This document shows positions 35,177 to 45,702 of a stretch of 64,000 nucleotides of DNA, piece by piece. Numbering within the stretch: the stretch's first letter is position 1; each line of letters opens with the position of its first letter. Under the pieces are notes generated by a model that saw only the letters and a list, made by a program, of their open reading frames with translations, was not told the DNA's origin and ran no database searches. The stretch comes from Nymphaea colorata (taxonomy: Eukaryota; Streptophyta; Magnoliopsida; Nymphaeales; Nymphaeaceae). A program made the translations under genes and the position numbers. The stretch covers positions 2,203,143-2,267,142 of the forward strand of contig NC_045138.2 in NCBI RefSeq assembly GCF_008831285.2, read 5' to 3'.

Positions 35177-36118
35177 GTGGACATGGCAGCCAGCTCCTCT
35201 CCGCTTCCAGGCCTACCAGCTCCCACCTCTTTTCAACACTTCATCTCAACCAAGTTAGATTCTGATAATTATGTATTGTGGGCATCTCAATTCCGACCTC
35301 TGCTTATCTCCTATGATCTTGAAGGCTTCATTGACGGATCAAAAACTGAACCTCAAAAAACTATCATCAAGGATGGTAAATCTGCTCCCAATCCTGAGTA
35401 TATAGACTGGCGCCGGCGAGATCAGCTTCTCCTTAGCTGGCTTATTTCTTCTTTGTCTGACTCTGTTCACTCCCAAGTTATTGGATTGGAAACGTCTTAT
35501 GAAGTCTGGACCACTCTGCAAGATGCTTATGCTGCACAATCACGTGCACGTATCTTACAACTTAAGGAGCAGCTACAGAATTTAAGAAAGGGAAATAAAT
35601 CTATTTCCCAATTTGTTCAGAAAGCTAGATCCATTGCCCACCATCTGAAAGTTGCTGGAAAGAAAGTTGAAGAAGAGGATCTTATTCTTCATATACTCTG
35701 TGGTCTTCCACCAGAGTATGAAGCAATGCGTGTTTCTATATCTATTCGCAAGGATCCTGTTGGCATGACTGAATTATTTAGTCTCTTGTTGTCCCATGAA
35801 GCCTACCTTGGTGAAGGTGATTCTGTTGACAAAGCATTTGACTCACAAGTTGAAGCTAATGTCACTCACAGAACCAACCAAGGTAGCGGAAATCAATATT
35901 ATGGAAGGGGAAACTATCGTGGAGGCCGTGGTGGTCGATTTCGCTCACGAGGCCGAGGACGAGGAAACTACAACAACAATCAGCAAAATCAAAGGTATTA
36001 TAATGATCAACGCACTCACATTGTCTGTCAATTATGTGAAAAAATAGGGCACTCGGCAAAGACGTGCAGATTATTCCAGCAATCAGACAATTCTAATTCC
36101 AATCCTCCTCATGCGTAG
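35177..36118 (+). CDS. Copia gag polyprotein (capsid and nucleocapsid)
   Basis: The 313-residue product forms the virus-like particle that packages element RNA. Residues about 20-120 resemble the copia gag N-terminal region (NYVLWASQFRPLL, then the YEVWTTLQDAYAAQS segment). Residues 110-215 correspond to the retrotransposon gag/UBN2 core. A basic RG-rich stretch (about 240-265) precedes a CCHC zinc knuckle at 284-297 (C-x2-C-x4-H-x4-C). The ATG at 35177 is the first in frame after the primer site. The frame ends in TAG at 36116, after which pol continues in the same frame. Confidence 0.93.
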   Translation: MDMAASSSPLPGLPAPTSFQHFISTKLDSDNYVLWASQFRPLLISYDLEGFIDGSKTEPQKTIIKDGKSAPNPEYIDWRRRDQLLLSWLISSLSDSVHSQVIGLETSYEVWTTLQDAYAAQSRARILQLKEQLQNLRKGNKSISQFVQKARSIAHHLKVAGKKVEEEDLILHILCGLPPEYEAMRVSISIRKDPVGMTELFSLLLSHEAYLGEGDSVDKAFDSQVEANVTHRTNQGSGNQYYGRGNYRGGRGGRFRSRGRGRGNYNNNQQNQRYYNDQRTHIVCQLCEKIGHSAKTCRLFQQSDNSNSNPPHA

Positions 36119-39100
36119 AATGCTACTACATCTGAGAACACCGGTGATGATTCGTGGTATCCTGATTCTGGTGCTTCCCATCACGTTGCTCCTGATCTCA
36201 GCTCTTTATCAATAAATTCCGCTTACTCGGGCACTGATGCTGTCAAGGTGGGAAATGGTACAGGTTTAGCTATTAAACACATTGGTAGTTCATCCTTTAA
36301 AGTTGGAAATTTCAATGTCAAGATGCATGATATTCTTCATGTTCCTCTTATTACCAAGAAACTTCTCTCTGTGCATCGGTTTGCTGCAGATAATAATGTT
36401 GTTTTTGAATTTGATGCAAGAGAGTGCAGAATTAGAGATGCCAGATCCAAACAAGAATTGTTGAAAGGACACGTTAAAGGAGGAATCTACACTCTTGACT
36501 TTGACAAGTTTAAAGAAAAAGTTGCTTGCATTGGAGAAAAGGCTAGTCGCGCTACATGGCATGCCCAGTTGGGACATCCAAATAGAAAAATTGTTGATCA
36601 TGTGCTTAGTTCCTTTAATTTACCTTTTTCGGACTGCAATATCAGAATTTGTTCTTCCTGTCAAATTGCTAAAATGCATAAGTTACCCTTTAATCGCATT
36701 GATTACAGTAAATTGGAACCTCTAGAGATCATCTTTTCAGATGTATGGGGGCCAGCCCCTATTTCTAGTATCTATGGACATCGTTTTTATGTTATCTTTG
36801 TTGATGCATGGTCAAGATTTACATGGCTTTTTTTGTTGAAACATAAATCTGAAGTGCTTGAGTCATTTCAAAAGTTTAAAGCAATGGTTGAAAATATGTT
36901 TGGAAGAAAAATTAAGAACTCCCATAGTGACGGTGGAGGAGAATACAAGTGCATGGACAACTATTTTTCCAATGTAGGAATTAAACATCGTTATTCCTGT
37001 CCTCACACCCAAGAACAGAATGGCGTCTCTGAACGCAAACATAGACATATCGTTGACACTGGATTGACTCTTATAGCTCACAGCAATGTGCCAAAACAAT
37101 TCTGGAATTTTGCCTTTTCAGCTGCAATATTTCTGATAAATCGATTGCCTGCTGCAGGCTTGAAAAATACAAGTCCTCTTGAAATGCTTTGGAACAAGGA
37201 ACCCAACTACAAGTTTCTTAAAACTTTTGGGTGTTTATGCTTCCCCAACTTGAGAGCGTATAGATCCAACAAACTCGACTATCGATCTCATGCTTATGTT
37301 TTTATGGGTTATAGTGATAACCATCATGGCTATCTATGCATGGATCCTAACTCATTCAAGATTATTGTGTTCAGAGATGTTATTTTCAATGAAGAAAATT
37401 TTCCTTTTATTGAAAAATCAGCTAATGACACTTCAGCCCGAGGAACTCATTCACAAGCTGTTCTTGTGCCTCCATGGCTCTCATCTTCAAGCAGTGCCCT
37501 TGCAGAAAATCCTACTGCTCCTGTTCATGACAGTGGACCGCTTATTGCTCCTAGCTCGCCACAAACAAGTCCAGATCAACCTGCTCCTCAAGAGGAACCG
37601 CTGGTCACCTCAAGGTCTCACTCTATGGTGACACGCTCCCAAACTGGTTCACTCAAACCATCCTCTCGTTATGCTTTCTCTAGTCTCTTAGTGACTAAAC
37701 TCCTTGAAGACAAGGAACCAAAAGATTTTAATGAAGCCACCAAGCATAACGAATGGCGTGCTGCTGTGCAAGACGAATTTCAAGCTCTTTGCAAGAATAA
37801 AACATGGTCTCTTGTGCCTCGCACCTCGAACATGAATGTTGTGGGATGCAAATGGGTGTACCGCATCAAGCGCAGGTCAGATGGAACTCTTGAGCGACAC
37901 AAAGCTAGACTTGTCGCAAAAGGGTTTCACCAAGAAGAAGGAGTTGATTTCTTTGAAACTTTCAGCCCTGTCGTCAAACCAGGTACTATTCGAACCATGA
38001 TCTCACTTGCTTTACGGGGGAATTGGATAATTAGACAACTTGATGTCCATAATGCATTCCTTAATGGAACCTTATCTGAGGAAGTGTATATGGCTCAACC
38101 GCCCGGCTTCGTCAACCATCAATTTCCATCACACGTCTGCCACCTTCATAAGGCCCTATATGGACTAAAGCAAGCCCCTCGAGCCTGGTTTCAACGGCTG
38201 AGTCAAAGTCTCTTTCATTTTGGATTCACAAGCTCTAAAACTGATCCTTCTTTATTTATCATGCATAGTGGTGAAAATATCATTTATATTCTGGTCTATG
38301 TTGACGACATTCTTGTCACCGGCAATTCTCAAAGTCTTACTAACGAGATTATTAAGCTTCTTGGTGAGCAGTTTGCCTTAAGGGATCTTGGGAGGCTTCA
38401 TTTTTTCCTTGGGGTGGAAGTTCTGTATAATTCCCAAGGTGCTATCCTCTCTCAACGGAAGTACATCATGGATCTTCTAAAAAAGGCAAAAATGCATGAG
38501 TGCAAACCATTCACCACTCCAATGTCATCCTCCTCTAAATTACACATTGGAGACGACATTGATTTCGAGGACCCTACCTTGTATAGGAGCATTGTGGGTG
38601 GTTTACAATACCTATCTATCACAAGACCAGACGTCGCTTTCAGCATCAACAAAGTGTGCCAATTCATGCACAAGCCCTCCATAGCTCACTGGACAGCAGT
38701 TAAAAGAATCCTAAGGTATTTAAAATATACTATTCAGTATGGATTGGTGTTCAAAGCATCCAAAAACACTAGCATTAATGTCTACACAGATGCTGATTGG
38801 GCTGGGTCTCCTGATGACCGAAAATCCACCTCAGGGTATGCAGTTTATATTGGCCCTAACCTTATTTCATGGAGTTCAAGGAAACAACATGTTGTCTCCC
38901 GCTCAAGCACGGAGGCCGAATACAGAGGAGTAGCAAATGCCGCAGCAGAGCTAACTTGGATTCAGTCTCTCTTAAGTGAGATGAAAGTTAGTGTTGTCAA
39001 CACACCAGTTATTTGGTGTGACAATATCAGCGCTAACTACCTTGCAGCTCATCCCACGTTTCACTCCAGAAGCAAACACATTGAAGTCGACGTTCACTAT

Positions 39101-39505
39101 GTACGCGACAAAGTTTCTAAAGGTTTGCTCAGAGTTCAACATCTCTCATCAAAGGACCAAATTGCTGATGGCCTAACCAAGCCCATTGCTGTCACACAGT
39201 TTAATTATTTCCGTGTCAAGCTCAACCTCAGAAGCATACAGTTGCACTTGAGGGAGGCTGTGAAAGACCCTCGTCCTGATCACACAGAACGTGCAGTTGG
39301 TTACATCAGCTCCACCAACAATGAACGTGCAGTTGGTTACATCAACTCCACCAAATGTGGAACCATGTTAGCATGTAATTCATCTTCACGTAAAGAGGAA
39401 GTAATTGAAAGGGGAAACCTTATCGAGTCTGTTAAAACTGAAAAGGTCATCCCCATCCATTGTAAAGAAAAAGAATGTATAAAGGGAAAACAGGAACCAC
39501 CATAG
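36119..39505 (+). CDS. Copia pol (protease, integrase, reverse transcriptase, RNase H)
   Basis: The frame opens right after the gag stop; its first ATG is at 36248, giving 1,085 residues from there. Upstream of that ATG is the aspartic protease site DSG (36164-36172), so translation from the ATG would lose the protease. Counting from the ATG: integrase zinc site H105, H110, C135, C138; integrase catalytic D165, D228, E262; reverse transcriptase YVDD at 684-687; RNase H D848, E889, D925. All the catalytic residues I looked for are present. The last ~81 residues are encoded inside the 3' LTR. The protein acts in the particle and nucleus to copy and integrate the element. Confidence 0.93.
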   Translation, partial: NATTSENTGDDSWYPDSGASHHVAPDLSSLSINSAYSGTDAVKVGNGTGLAIKHIGSSSFKVGNFNVKMHDILHVPLITKKLLSVHRFAADNNVVFEFDARECRIRDARSKQELLKGHVKGGIYTLDFDKFKEKVACIGEKASRATWHAQLGHPNRKIVDHVLSSFNLPFSDCNIRICSSCQIAKMHKLPFNRIDYSKLEPLEIIFSDVWGPAPISSIYGHRFYVIFVDAWSRFTWLFLLKHKSEVLESFQKFKAMVENMFGRKIKNSHSDGGGEYKCMDNYFSNVGIKHRYSCPHTQEQNGVSERKHRHIVDTGLTLIAHSNVPKQFWNFAFSAAIFLINRLPAAGLKNTSPLEMLWNKEPNYKFLKTFGCLCFPNLRAYRSNKLDYRSHAYVFMGYSDNHHGYLCMDPNSFKIIVFRDVIFNEENFPFIEKSANDTSARGTHSQAVLVPPWLSSSSSALAENPTAPVHDSGPLIAPSSPQTSPDQPAPQEEPLVTSRSHSMVTRSQTGSLKPSSRYAFSSLLVTKLLEDKEPKDFNEATKHNEWRAAVQDEFQALCKNKTWSLVPRTSNMNVVGCKWVYRIKRRSDGTLERHKARLVAKGFHQEEGVDFFETFSPVVKPGTIRTMISLALRGNWIIRQLDVHNAFLNGTLSEEVYMAQPPGFVNHQFPSHVCHLHKALYGLKQAPRAWFQRLSQSLFHFGFTSSKTDPSLFIMHSGENIIYILVYVDDILVTGNSQSLTNEIIKLLGEQFALRDLGRLHFFLGVEVLYNSQGAILSQRKYIMDLLKKAKMHECKPFTTPMSSSSKLHIGDDIDFEDPTLYRSIVGGLQYLSITRPDVAFSINKVCQFMHKPSIAHWTAVKRILRYLKYTIQYGLVFKASKNTSINVYTDADWAGSPDDRKSTSGYAVYIGPNLISWSSRKQHVVSRSSTEAEYRGVANAAAELTWIQSLLSEMKVSVVNTPVIWCDNISANYLAAHPTFHSRSKHIEVDVHYVRDKVSKGLLRVQHLSSKDQIADGLTKPIAVTQFNYFRVKLNLRSIQLHLREAVKDPRPDHTERAVGYISSTNNERAVGYINSTKCGTMLACNSSSRKEEVIERGNLIESVKTEKVIPIHCKEKECIKGKQEPP
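39246..39258 (+). promoter_or_regulatory. Polypurine tract of the copia element
   Basis: ACTTGAGGGAGGC lies immediately before the 3' LTR, the expected place for priming plus-strand DNA. It is short and overlaps the pol frame. Confidence 0.75.
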
Positions 39506-39589
39506 TTGTGAGGGTCCCTGCATCGTGGATGTAGCCTTAACAGGTGAACCACGTTAAAAATCTCTGAATACTCTTTCATTCCTTTCATA
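39259..39589 (+). repeat. 3' LTR of the copia element, 331 bp
   Basis: It matches the 5' LTR except for TAATTCAT in place of TAATCCAT and GTAATTGA in place of GTAACTGA. The pol frame reads through its first 247 bases. It is followed by the GAGGT duplication. Confidence 0.95.
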
Positions 39590-39764
39590 GAGGTGACCCC
39601 AGAAGATGTTGCAGAGAGATTGATGCCAAGGACCAGACATGAGAAAGACAGCAGGAATGCCTGTCTACAGAAAGTGATCGAATTCATGAAGAAGGCAAAA
39701 GACGAAAAGATGAAGAAAGAGAAAGATGGTGATCCACAAGAATCCACAGAAGATGGCATTTGCA

Positions 39765-39990
39765 TACCATTTGTTTCCATTGTCTGCACTTTCAATTTGT
39801 TCTTTTAGTTCTTTTGAGTTGCTTCGCTGTGCAATTAACCAAATGTCAGGCCATGCCCACCGACTCCCTCCCTGTTGGATGGTTAATAAATGTGGGAAAA
39901 ATTTTCTCTCTTTAGATAGAAGATTGGCAAGACAGAGTCTTCCCCCCTCCCTCTATGATAAAAGAAATTATGACCCCAAATTTTTCGAAC
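39765..39990. repeat. Right half of a B-type foldback
   Basis: It begins at GCATTTGCATACCATTTG, equivalent to the sequence just right of the centre at 18770, and runs to TTTTTCGAACC. The left half is missing, replaced by the AAA/copia cluster. Confidence 0.75.
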
Positions 39991-40071
39991 CTGGTTATAT
40001 GTACAGCCCTGTGCACATTTGCATTGAGTACAAGTTTTTGTAAATGATAAGTACTAAAAAAGGCCATGCAA

Positions 40072-40264
40072 CAAGGGGCGGAGCCAAGGTAGGGCCCTCA
40101 TGGTCCCTCTCAAAAAAAATAAAAATAAAAATAAATTTACATTTAAATTTTAAAAATTTCACTTGTTTTATGTAAAAAATGTTGGAAAATGATATTTTGA
40201 ACCTAGTTAAAATTTAAAACTTTAATTTGGTCCCCTCATAAGAAATTTCTGGTTTCACTCTTGC
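40072..40264 (+). mobile_element. GGGGCGGAGCC-type MITE, B2
   Basis: It starts CAAGGGGCGGAGCCAAGG and ends near AAATTTCTGGTTTCACTC. The interior has the CACTTGTTTTATG core. It lies where B1 has the partial copy (19165-19290), so it is probably the same insertion. Confidence 0.68.
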
Positions 40265-40479
40265 TATGCACCATGCACGGCTTGTACATAACACTTTAAC
40301 TTCATTTCCTAACTGGTCTTTGGAGAGGGGAAGCATAGACGCACCATCCACTATCATGGCCTGCCTCTATTTTCCATGGACATCGTCAAAATATTTCGTG
40401 ATTCTCTCTCACCTCTCTTACAAATTTGAATTATGATAACCCACAGTATATACATGCAGACATTGGACATTCATGAGGA

Positions 40480-40975
40480 CCATGAGGAGCAAAGAAATGA
40501 CAATTATATGAATTGTAAAACTCCCAATATATGAACATTAGGGAAACATTTTCATGAGAAAGACAAACCAAATGGTTTTCATAGTGTATCATGCAAATAC
40601 AAACGCTAGAAGCAAAGGAAATGGCAATTGTTTGCATTGTAAAATTCACAGTATACGAAAATTAGGGAAACATTTTCATGAAAATGAGAAACCAAGTGGT
40701 TTTCATTGTGTATATTGCAATCAGAAACACTACAAATTAATAAAGAAAATGGCAAGTCCATGCATTGTAAAAATGAAACTCAGGGAAACATTTCCATGAA
40801 AATGAGAAACCAAGTGGTTTTCATAGTGTATAATGCAAACAGAAGCACTGGAAACAAAGGAAATGGCAATTTCGTGCATTGTTCTCAATTTGTGAAAGTT
40901 AGGGAAACATTTTCATAAAAATATTAAGACAAACCAAGTGGTTTTCATACTGTGTTATGCAAACACGGACACTAT
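40480..40975. repeat. Minisatellite, ~120-bp period, B2
   Basis: The same four to five copies in the same order as in B1. The open frames here (for example 40431-40649 minus and 40554-40799 plus) are repeat products. Confidence 0.8.
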
Positions 40976-41566
40976 TGATATTTTCTTTGACTCTTGGTGA
41001 AAGTAAGAAATTGAAAGCAAACCGGATGCCAACATGCCACCACCAGAGGAAATGTCTTAACAAGAGACGGCTTTCCAAAGCCTCACATATGGAGACATAT
41101 CTTTGCAGAAAGGCACACCTTTTAAATGTCTCAAAAGTGACCAAAATCAAGTTACTTATGTCTCTTCATGAGTAATGTGTCATTAGGCTGACACTAATAT
41201 GGTTCATGTAACTGGGTGCCTAAAAAAAATGTTCTTCCAAAAAATATACCCTGTATGCAAAAAAAAGAAAAAAAAAAACATTCTCTTCATTTTCTTTTGT
41301 TATTATTTTGAAAAGTAAACATATGGATATATGTAACTTGGATTAAAAACATTTGGAAACAAATAATAAATAATTCACTTGTCAAACACAATCACCAACC
41401 AGTAGGTTTCGACTCGACTACCATCGCATAAATTGTGAGAGAAGGTTGGTTATTAGAATATTAGTTCAGTCGATAGATTTAGTGATCATTCAATTAATTC
41501 GATTGTAGCAAAAATAATATCATTATTTTTAATAAATAAACCATATTAAAAATTAAAATCAATAAA

Positions 41567-41815
41567 GGAAATTGCAACAGCAATCTTATCTTCCCTTCAT
41601 TACGTATTTCCAAACAAGTTCCTGGATATCATAAATCTCATGATAAATGCCCAAACATTCATATTGAACTTCGATGGGAACTTCGCTATTTATTAAGAAA
41701 ATGACACATTGATCTAATTGCCCAATGTCATGGGCAAAGCCCTACGCTTTGAGAAACCATGAGTACGAGCAATGACATCGAGAATTTGATCTCTAACCGC
41801 TTGCCAGTTGAAATA
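41567..41815. other. Insert of unknown origin shared with B3
   Basis: B1 passes directly from AAAATCAATAA to the GTGTGTATCACG region, whereas B2 and B3 (55532-55862) carry about 250-330 extra bases. The minus strand has short open stretches (for example [18 protein letters not shown]) that look like a once-coding sequence. Organellar origin is possible but I cannot confirm it. The B3 copy is about 70 bases longer in the middle. Confidence 0.5.
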
Positions 41816-41987
41816 ACTTGTGTGTATCACGTTGGCACTCTTTGCACCGATTATTTAATCAAATTTGGCAGCGACCCAATCACATTACTTCCAATAATAT
41901 TCAGGCTCATTTAAGCAACATTGGAAACTGAAATTAAGCATTTGGCAAAATTTTGATCAAACAACTTCTTTATAATTGTTTTCAAGA

Positions 41988-42194
41988 CAGATCCGCCGAG
42001 CCAGATCCATTGTTGAATCGTCTCTAAAGCAATGATCGGGCACAAGTCGAATAGAAAGAGCGGACGAGTCTGATTTTCATGATTATGCTCACCAAGAGGC
42101 AGCAGCGGAAGCAATGGGAGAAGAATGGCCTTGATAATACCAGTTTTCTGAATTCACCAGGGTCCTCGAGACATCACTCTCCGTTGTGCCGAAT
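41988..42194. other. 207-bp insert unique to B2
   Basis: B1 and B3 read TTTTCAAGA, then ACTGCTAAGAAG without interruption. In B2 the two are split by 207 bases of higher GC than the surroundings, with no clear target duplication and no terminal repeats. The minus strand is open for 68 codons, starting MLPLLPLGEHNHENQT, which I do not recognise. It looks like filler DNA captured at a break. Confidence 0.6.
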
Positions 42195-43157
42195 GACTGC
42201 TAAGAAGAAAGTGTTCACATTGAGAAAACGAATTTGAAGCCTGCCTACCACATGTAGTATTTACTTTACAATTTTTGACCTAACTCACATGAGTACTTCA
42301 GTAAGGTCGAGGTATCCGTGTTGCCGTGCCACTACGTGCCCAAAGTGAGAACTTGAAGACATTTGGGTACCTTTTAGATCCAAACTGCTTAATTTTACTT
42401 CGACTTAATTTTTTTCAGCTTACTTTTCATTCTATTTTTAGAGTTATTGTTCATTAACATATACTTTTTTTTATTTATATCACTTGTTTATTAAAATGTT
42501 GCTTTCATTTTGAATTTTTTTTGTTATTTTTCATATATTCATAAATATATCTTGCCGTGTACTCATATTTTTTAAAGTTATCGTGTTTATAACCGTATCT
42601 TCGTACCTGTACTCATGTGACTTAGCTCTTGGCCTGTTGGAGCTGAACATGAACCGTAGCTGCTCACATGCACCCATTATTGACAAAAAATTAATTAAAT
42701 AATAACTAGGCATATAAATAATTTTTAATTTGTTTGAAGCTTTGTTCAATGTACTCAAGTTCAAATATTGTTTCTTGTGAAAATACGTTGTTCCTGTTCA
42801 ACTATAAATTTTCATATTCAGTTGTAAGAATCTTACTGTAGCTCTATAACACATTTTCTTCAAGACAACAGTTGTCAAACTTAATTTAAACAAAAAGCAA
42901 TTAGGAAAATGGGATGAATATTACAGTTCACATATGCAAATGACCCACACAACATCCTTGCAAGAGACTGAGTTCCAATAATTGCCAGTGCTCCAATTCC
43001 AGTCCTGCTGTTGCTTGAAATAAAAAATGGATGTGGAGAAATTGATAAGAAAAACGAACCAAAATAACATGGCAACATTCACGAGACTATAAATGCAGCC
43101 AGCACAATTCACAAGACAACATGTTCAGATACTCAGTAACATATCCAAGATTGATAT

Positions 43158-43560
43158 CATAATCACAAAGAATGCATTTAAAAAAAAAAACACGATAAAC
43201 TAAATTGCTGTTTAAAACTAAAAAAAAAAACACATTTTTTAAAAAACGTTAAACACAAAAAAATGCCTTTTTGAACGTATTTTTAACTAGTCTTTTTGCA
43301 TTTTTTCACTTTTTCTTTTATTTTATTATTTTTATGCCAAACAGTTTTTTTTCATTTTTTATTTTTTATTTGTTGCAGATATACTTATCTTTTGATGTTT
43401 GTGTTATTAGTTTCTCACTTATTTTATTTTTCCTCTATTTTTAGTTTATTATTTTATTTTTTAAAATTTGCCATATTTTTTCTGTGTTTTTTAAGCTCGA
43501 CATATTTTACCTGAAAAAAACTTTGCCATTTAAAACTCCAAAATGATATTTATGACTATG
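43158..43560. mobile_element. AT-rich hAT-type MITE, B2 copy, 403 bp
   Basis: The ends are CATAATCAC and ATGACTATG, with an exact 8-bp duplication ATTGATAT at 43150-43157 and 43561-43568. It occupies the same site as the B1 and B3 copies. Confidence 0.9.
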
Positions 43561-43674
43561 ATTGATATATACAATCTGCTCACTCTCTTGATCTTCAACA
43601 CCCAGTCGCTGCAAGGTATACCTTCTAAAGTATGAGCAAGATAACAAAACGATCATCAGAATACCAAAAAAACG

Positions 43675-43678
<4 letters not shown>

Positions 43679-43711
<33 letters not shown>
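43679..43711. repeat. (GA)n microsatellite
   Basis: About 16 GA repeats. Shorter versions are at the same place in A1 (13790), B1 (25664) and B3 (57227). Confidence 0.95.
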
Positions 43712-43712
<1 letters not shown>

Positions 43713-45547
43713 CATCATTTTAACAGTGAAAGATTAGAAAATGCAGAGAAGAATGCACATCTACAAAAAAATAAATCCAAGGAGTACAAGTGTCCGTTAA
43801 ACTTATATCTAGGTTTCTTCTTGTTAAAGAATGTCAACTTCATTTGACGCAAAAATACATATGCACAAGTGGTTCTGCCAAAACAAGAAGCATTCTGGGG
43901 GCCCGAATCAGCTACTAATTATTCCAAATAACAAAACAAACATTTCAGTTGGCAGTGCCTCAGAGTATTTGAGTTTTATTGCTTTCCTCAAGCACTGCAA
44001 TGTTTTATATGGAAGATAGGTTGCGTAGATAGATGGCCAGGGAGGTATAGAATTGGGTCACTACCCATAAGTTTTGCAAATAGCCAACCGGAGACAGTCT
44101 TATACAAGTTTAGGAAGTTGAGGATGGACATATGTCATAAGGTAGTCACAGAAATTCAAAATTCTAATGTGCCTAGCAAGTGGTAAATGCTTGGCTGTTC
44201 GTTCAACATTTATGTTTTTGACACATGTTTGAAATGGTGGGAAGGGTCAAAAGACGACAAAAGAAGTATTTCATTTTATCATCGTCTGAGCCAAAGCCCG
44301 CGATGAGCCACTATTTGACACTCGAGCCAGCCCAAAAAAAAAAACCTTGCCAAGCCCGTCTACCCTGAGCTAGGTATTGGGGGCCCGACCTGTCTTGATA
44401 TATGTGTTTAAAAATAATCTTTTTGTATTTATATTTTGTTTTTAATCTCTCTCTCTCAAAATATATATATATATATATATATATGATTCCATCATACAAA
44501 CTTATGATGCCAATGCCTTCTTACTTTTTGTGTGTCACAGATGACTCTTAAAAACACTTGATACATTGAACACTTGATACATCGACATTTGTTTTTAAAA
44601 AAATAAAAAATGAAATATTAAGAGTTTCAAATGAGAGTAGACAATCAACTGGGTAGCTGATGGGTATCAAGTTGATGGTCGGAGCATGAGAGTGATGCTC
44701 CTACTATACCATTCCTTTCTTCCTTTCTTTTGCAGTACAAGGAGTTCATTCTATAGAGAAGCTGACTGCCTACTGGCCCCCACGCAGTCCATTGTGCCAA
44801 TCCCTTAAGGATTCATGCAATACTAATTATTTTTTCAAAATAATGCAAAATTTTTAGAATCATTAATGTATGTTAATCTTGACAATATGAAGAAGACAGT
44901 TCAATCTAACCAGTACTTTTGTTGGAGCATGCTCAACTCCAGAATGAAAAAAAATAAATAAATAAATATTTCACTGTAAGTGTCTACTTCAGTTATGGTG
45001 TATATCACGCCCAGGTGGGCAGTCAAGTAAATAGTTTGAATTCAGCAGGAATGCGTTCATTTTCTGTTATAAAAATTTAGGTCCCATTTGCATATGTATC
45101 GCATTTGGCAAGAAAAAATGTTGTTCGATTCAATGACTGATTCTCTCTTATTATGTTTTGATTATTGTAATATCTTTTTGGATCAAATTTCAATCTTTTA
45201 TTAAAAAAAAAAGATTGGAATAACTTAATTGGCCGATTCTATTCAAGGCAGTGGTATCCGATTCATGATCTGATCCAATTCAGCCTCTATATTAAAATAG
45301 GTCCATTCAGATAATTGGGTCGGACCAATATTTAGGATCCAAATACCATATATATAAGAACACAGTTCATTTGTAAACAAATATTCACACTGCGATACGG
45401 GTGGGGTCCATATACTGGATCACGGACTGCTGCTCCGACCCAATCATGACAGCCTTTATTTTGAAATTTAATGAAAATTAATAAAAAATATAATAGCAGA
45501 AACCAAGATAGGTGTGAATTTAATTAAATATCATTCATTTTCAAAAA

Positions 45548-45690
45548 AACCTAGCTTATACATGAAAGTAAATAAAAGAAATAATTTCTCCAAATAAGAT
45601 AAATAGAAGCACTAAAGTATCCAAAACCACAGTGAATTGGAAAGGTCTCCAGAAAGAAATGAAGAAGAAGACGATGCCGAGAAAGCTGGA
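45548..45690 (+). pseudogene. Decayed promoter and exon 1, copy 5
   Basis: The TATA-like AAGATAAATAGAAGCAC, the leader and an ATG (45674) are present. The frame reads MPRKLEN and runs directly into the palindrome at 45703, so the rest of exon 1 is gone. Confidence 0.72.
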
Positions 45691-45702
45691 GAACGACAAA
45701 CA

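Larger units (their letters stand above)
34808..39589 (+). mobile_element. Ty1/copia LTR retrotransposon, 4,782 bp, nearly full length
   Basis: It is complete in structure: 331-bp LTRs at both ends, primer-binding site, gag, protease, integrase, reverse transcriptase, RNase H and a purine tract. The target duplication GAGGT (34803-34807 and 39590-39594) is exact and 5 bp long. The domain order (integrase before reverse transcriptase) defines copia. The short LTRs and the compact size resemble the Ale/Retrofit lineages, but I cannot assign a lineage by eye. The LTRs differ at only two positions, so the insertion is young. A single TAG between gag and pol is the only break in the coding region that I see. 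Confidence 0.95.
34545..39770 (+). pseudogene. AAA-ATPase core plus C-terminus, interrupted by the copia element
   Basis: The plus strand encodes LLNFIDGLWSPCGEERL, TTNHIEKLDPALIRT and then LAKNFLNLEDHP, reaching the copia insertion point at 34807. After the element, at 39590, it resumes with EVTPEDVAERLMPRTRHEK and KKAKDEKMKKEKDGDPQES. The GRMD motif is CRMD here and there are frame breaks, so the fragment was probably dead before the insertion. At about 39765 it joins the right arm of a B-type foldback. Confidence 0.85.
32066..45225. repeat. Array unit B2 (about 13.2 kb, enlarged by insertions)
   Basis: The start block and promoter are doubled locally (32066-33290). At about 33405 the B-unit sequence stops and the AAA-ATPase and copia cluster begins; B-unit sequence resumes at about 39765 inside the right arm of a B-type foldback. 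Then follow a MITE (40072), the minisatellite (40480), two insertions (41567 and 41988), the AT-rich MITE (43158) and the end block (44650-45225). No intact host gene is visible. Confidence 0.75.
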
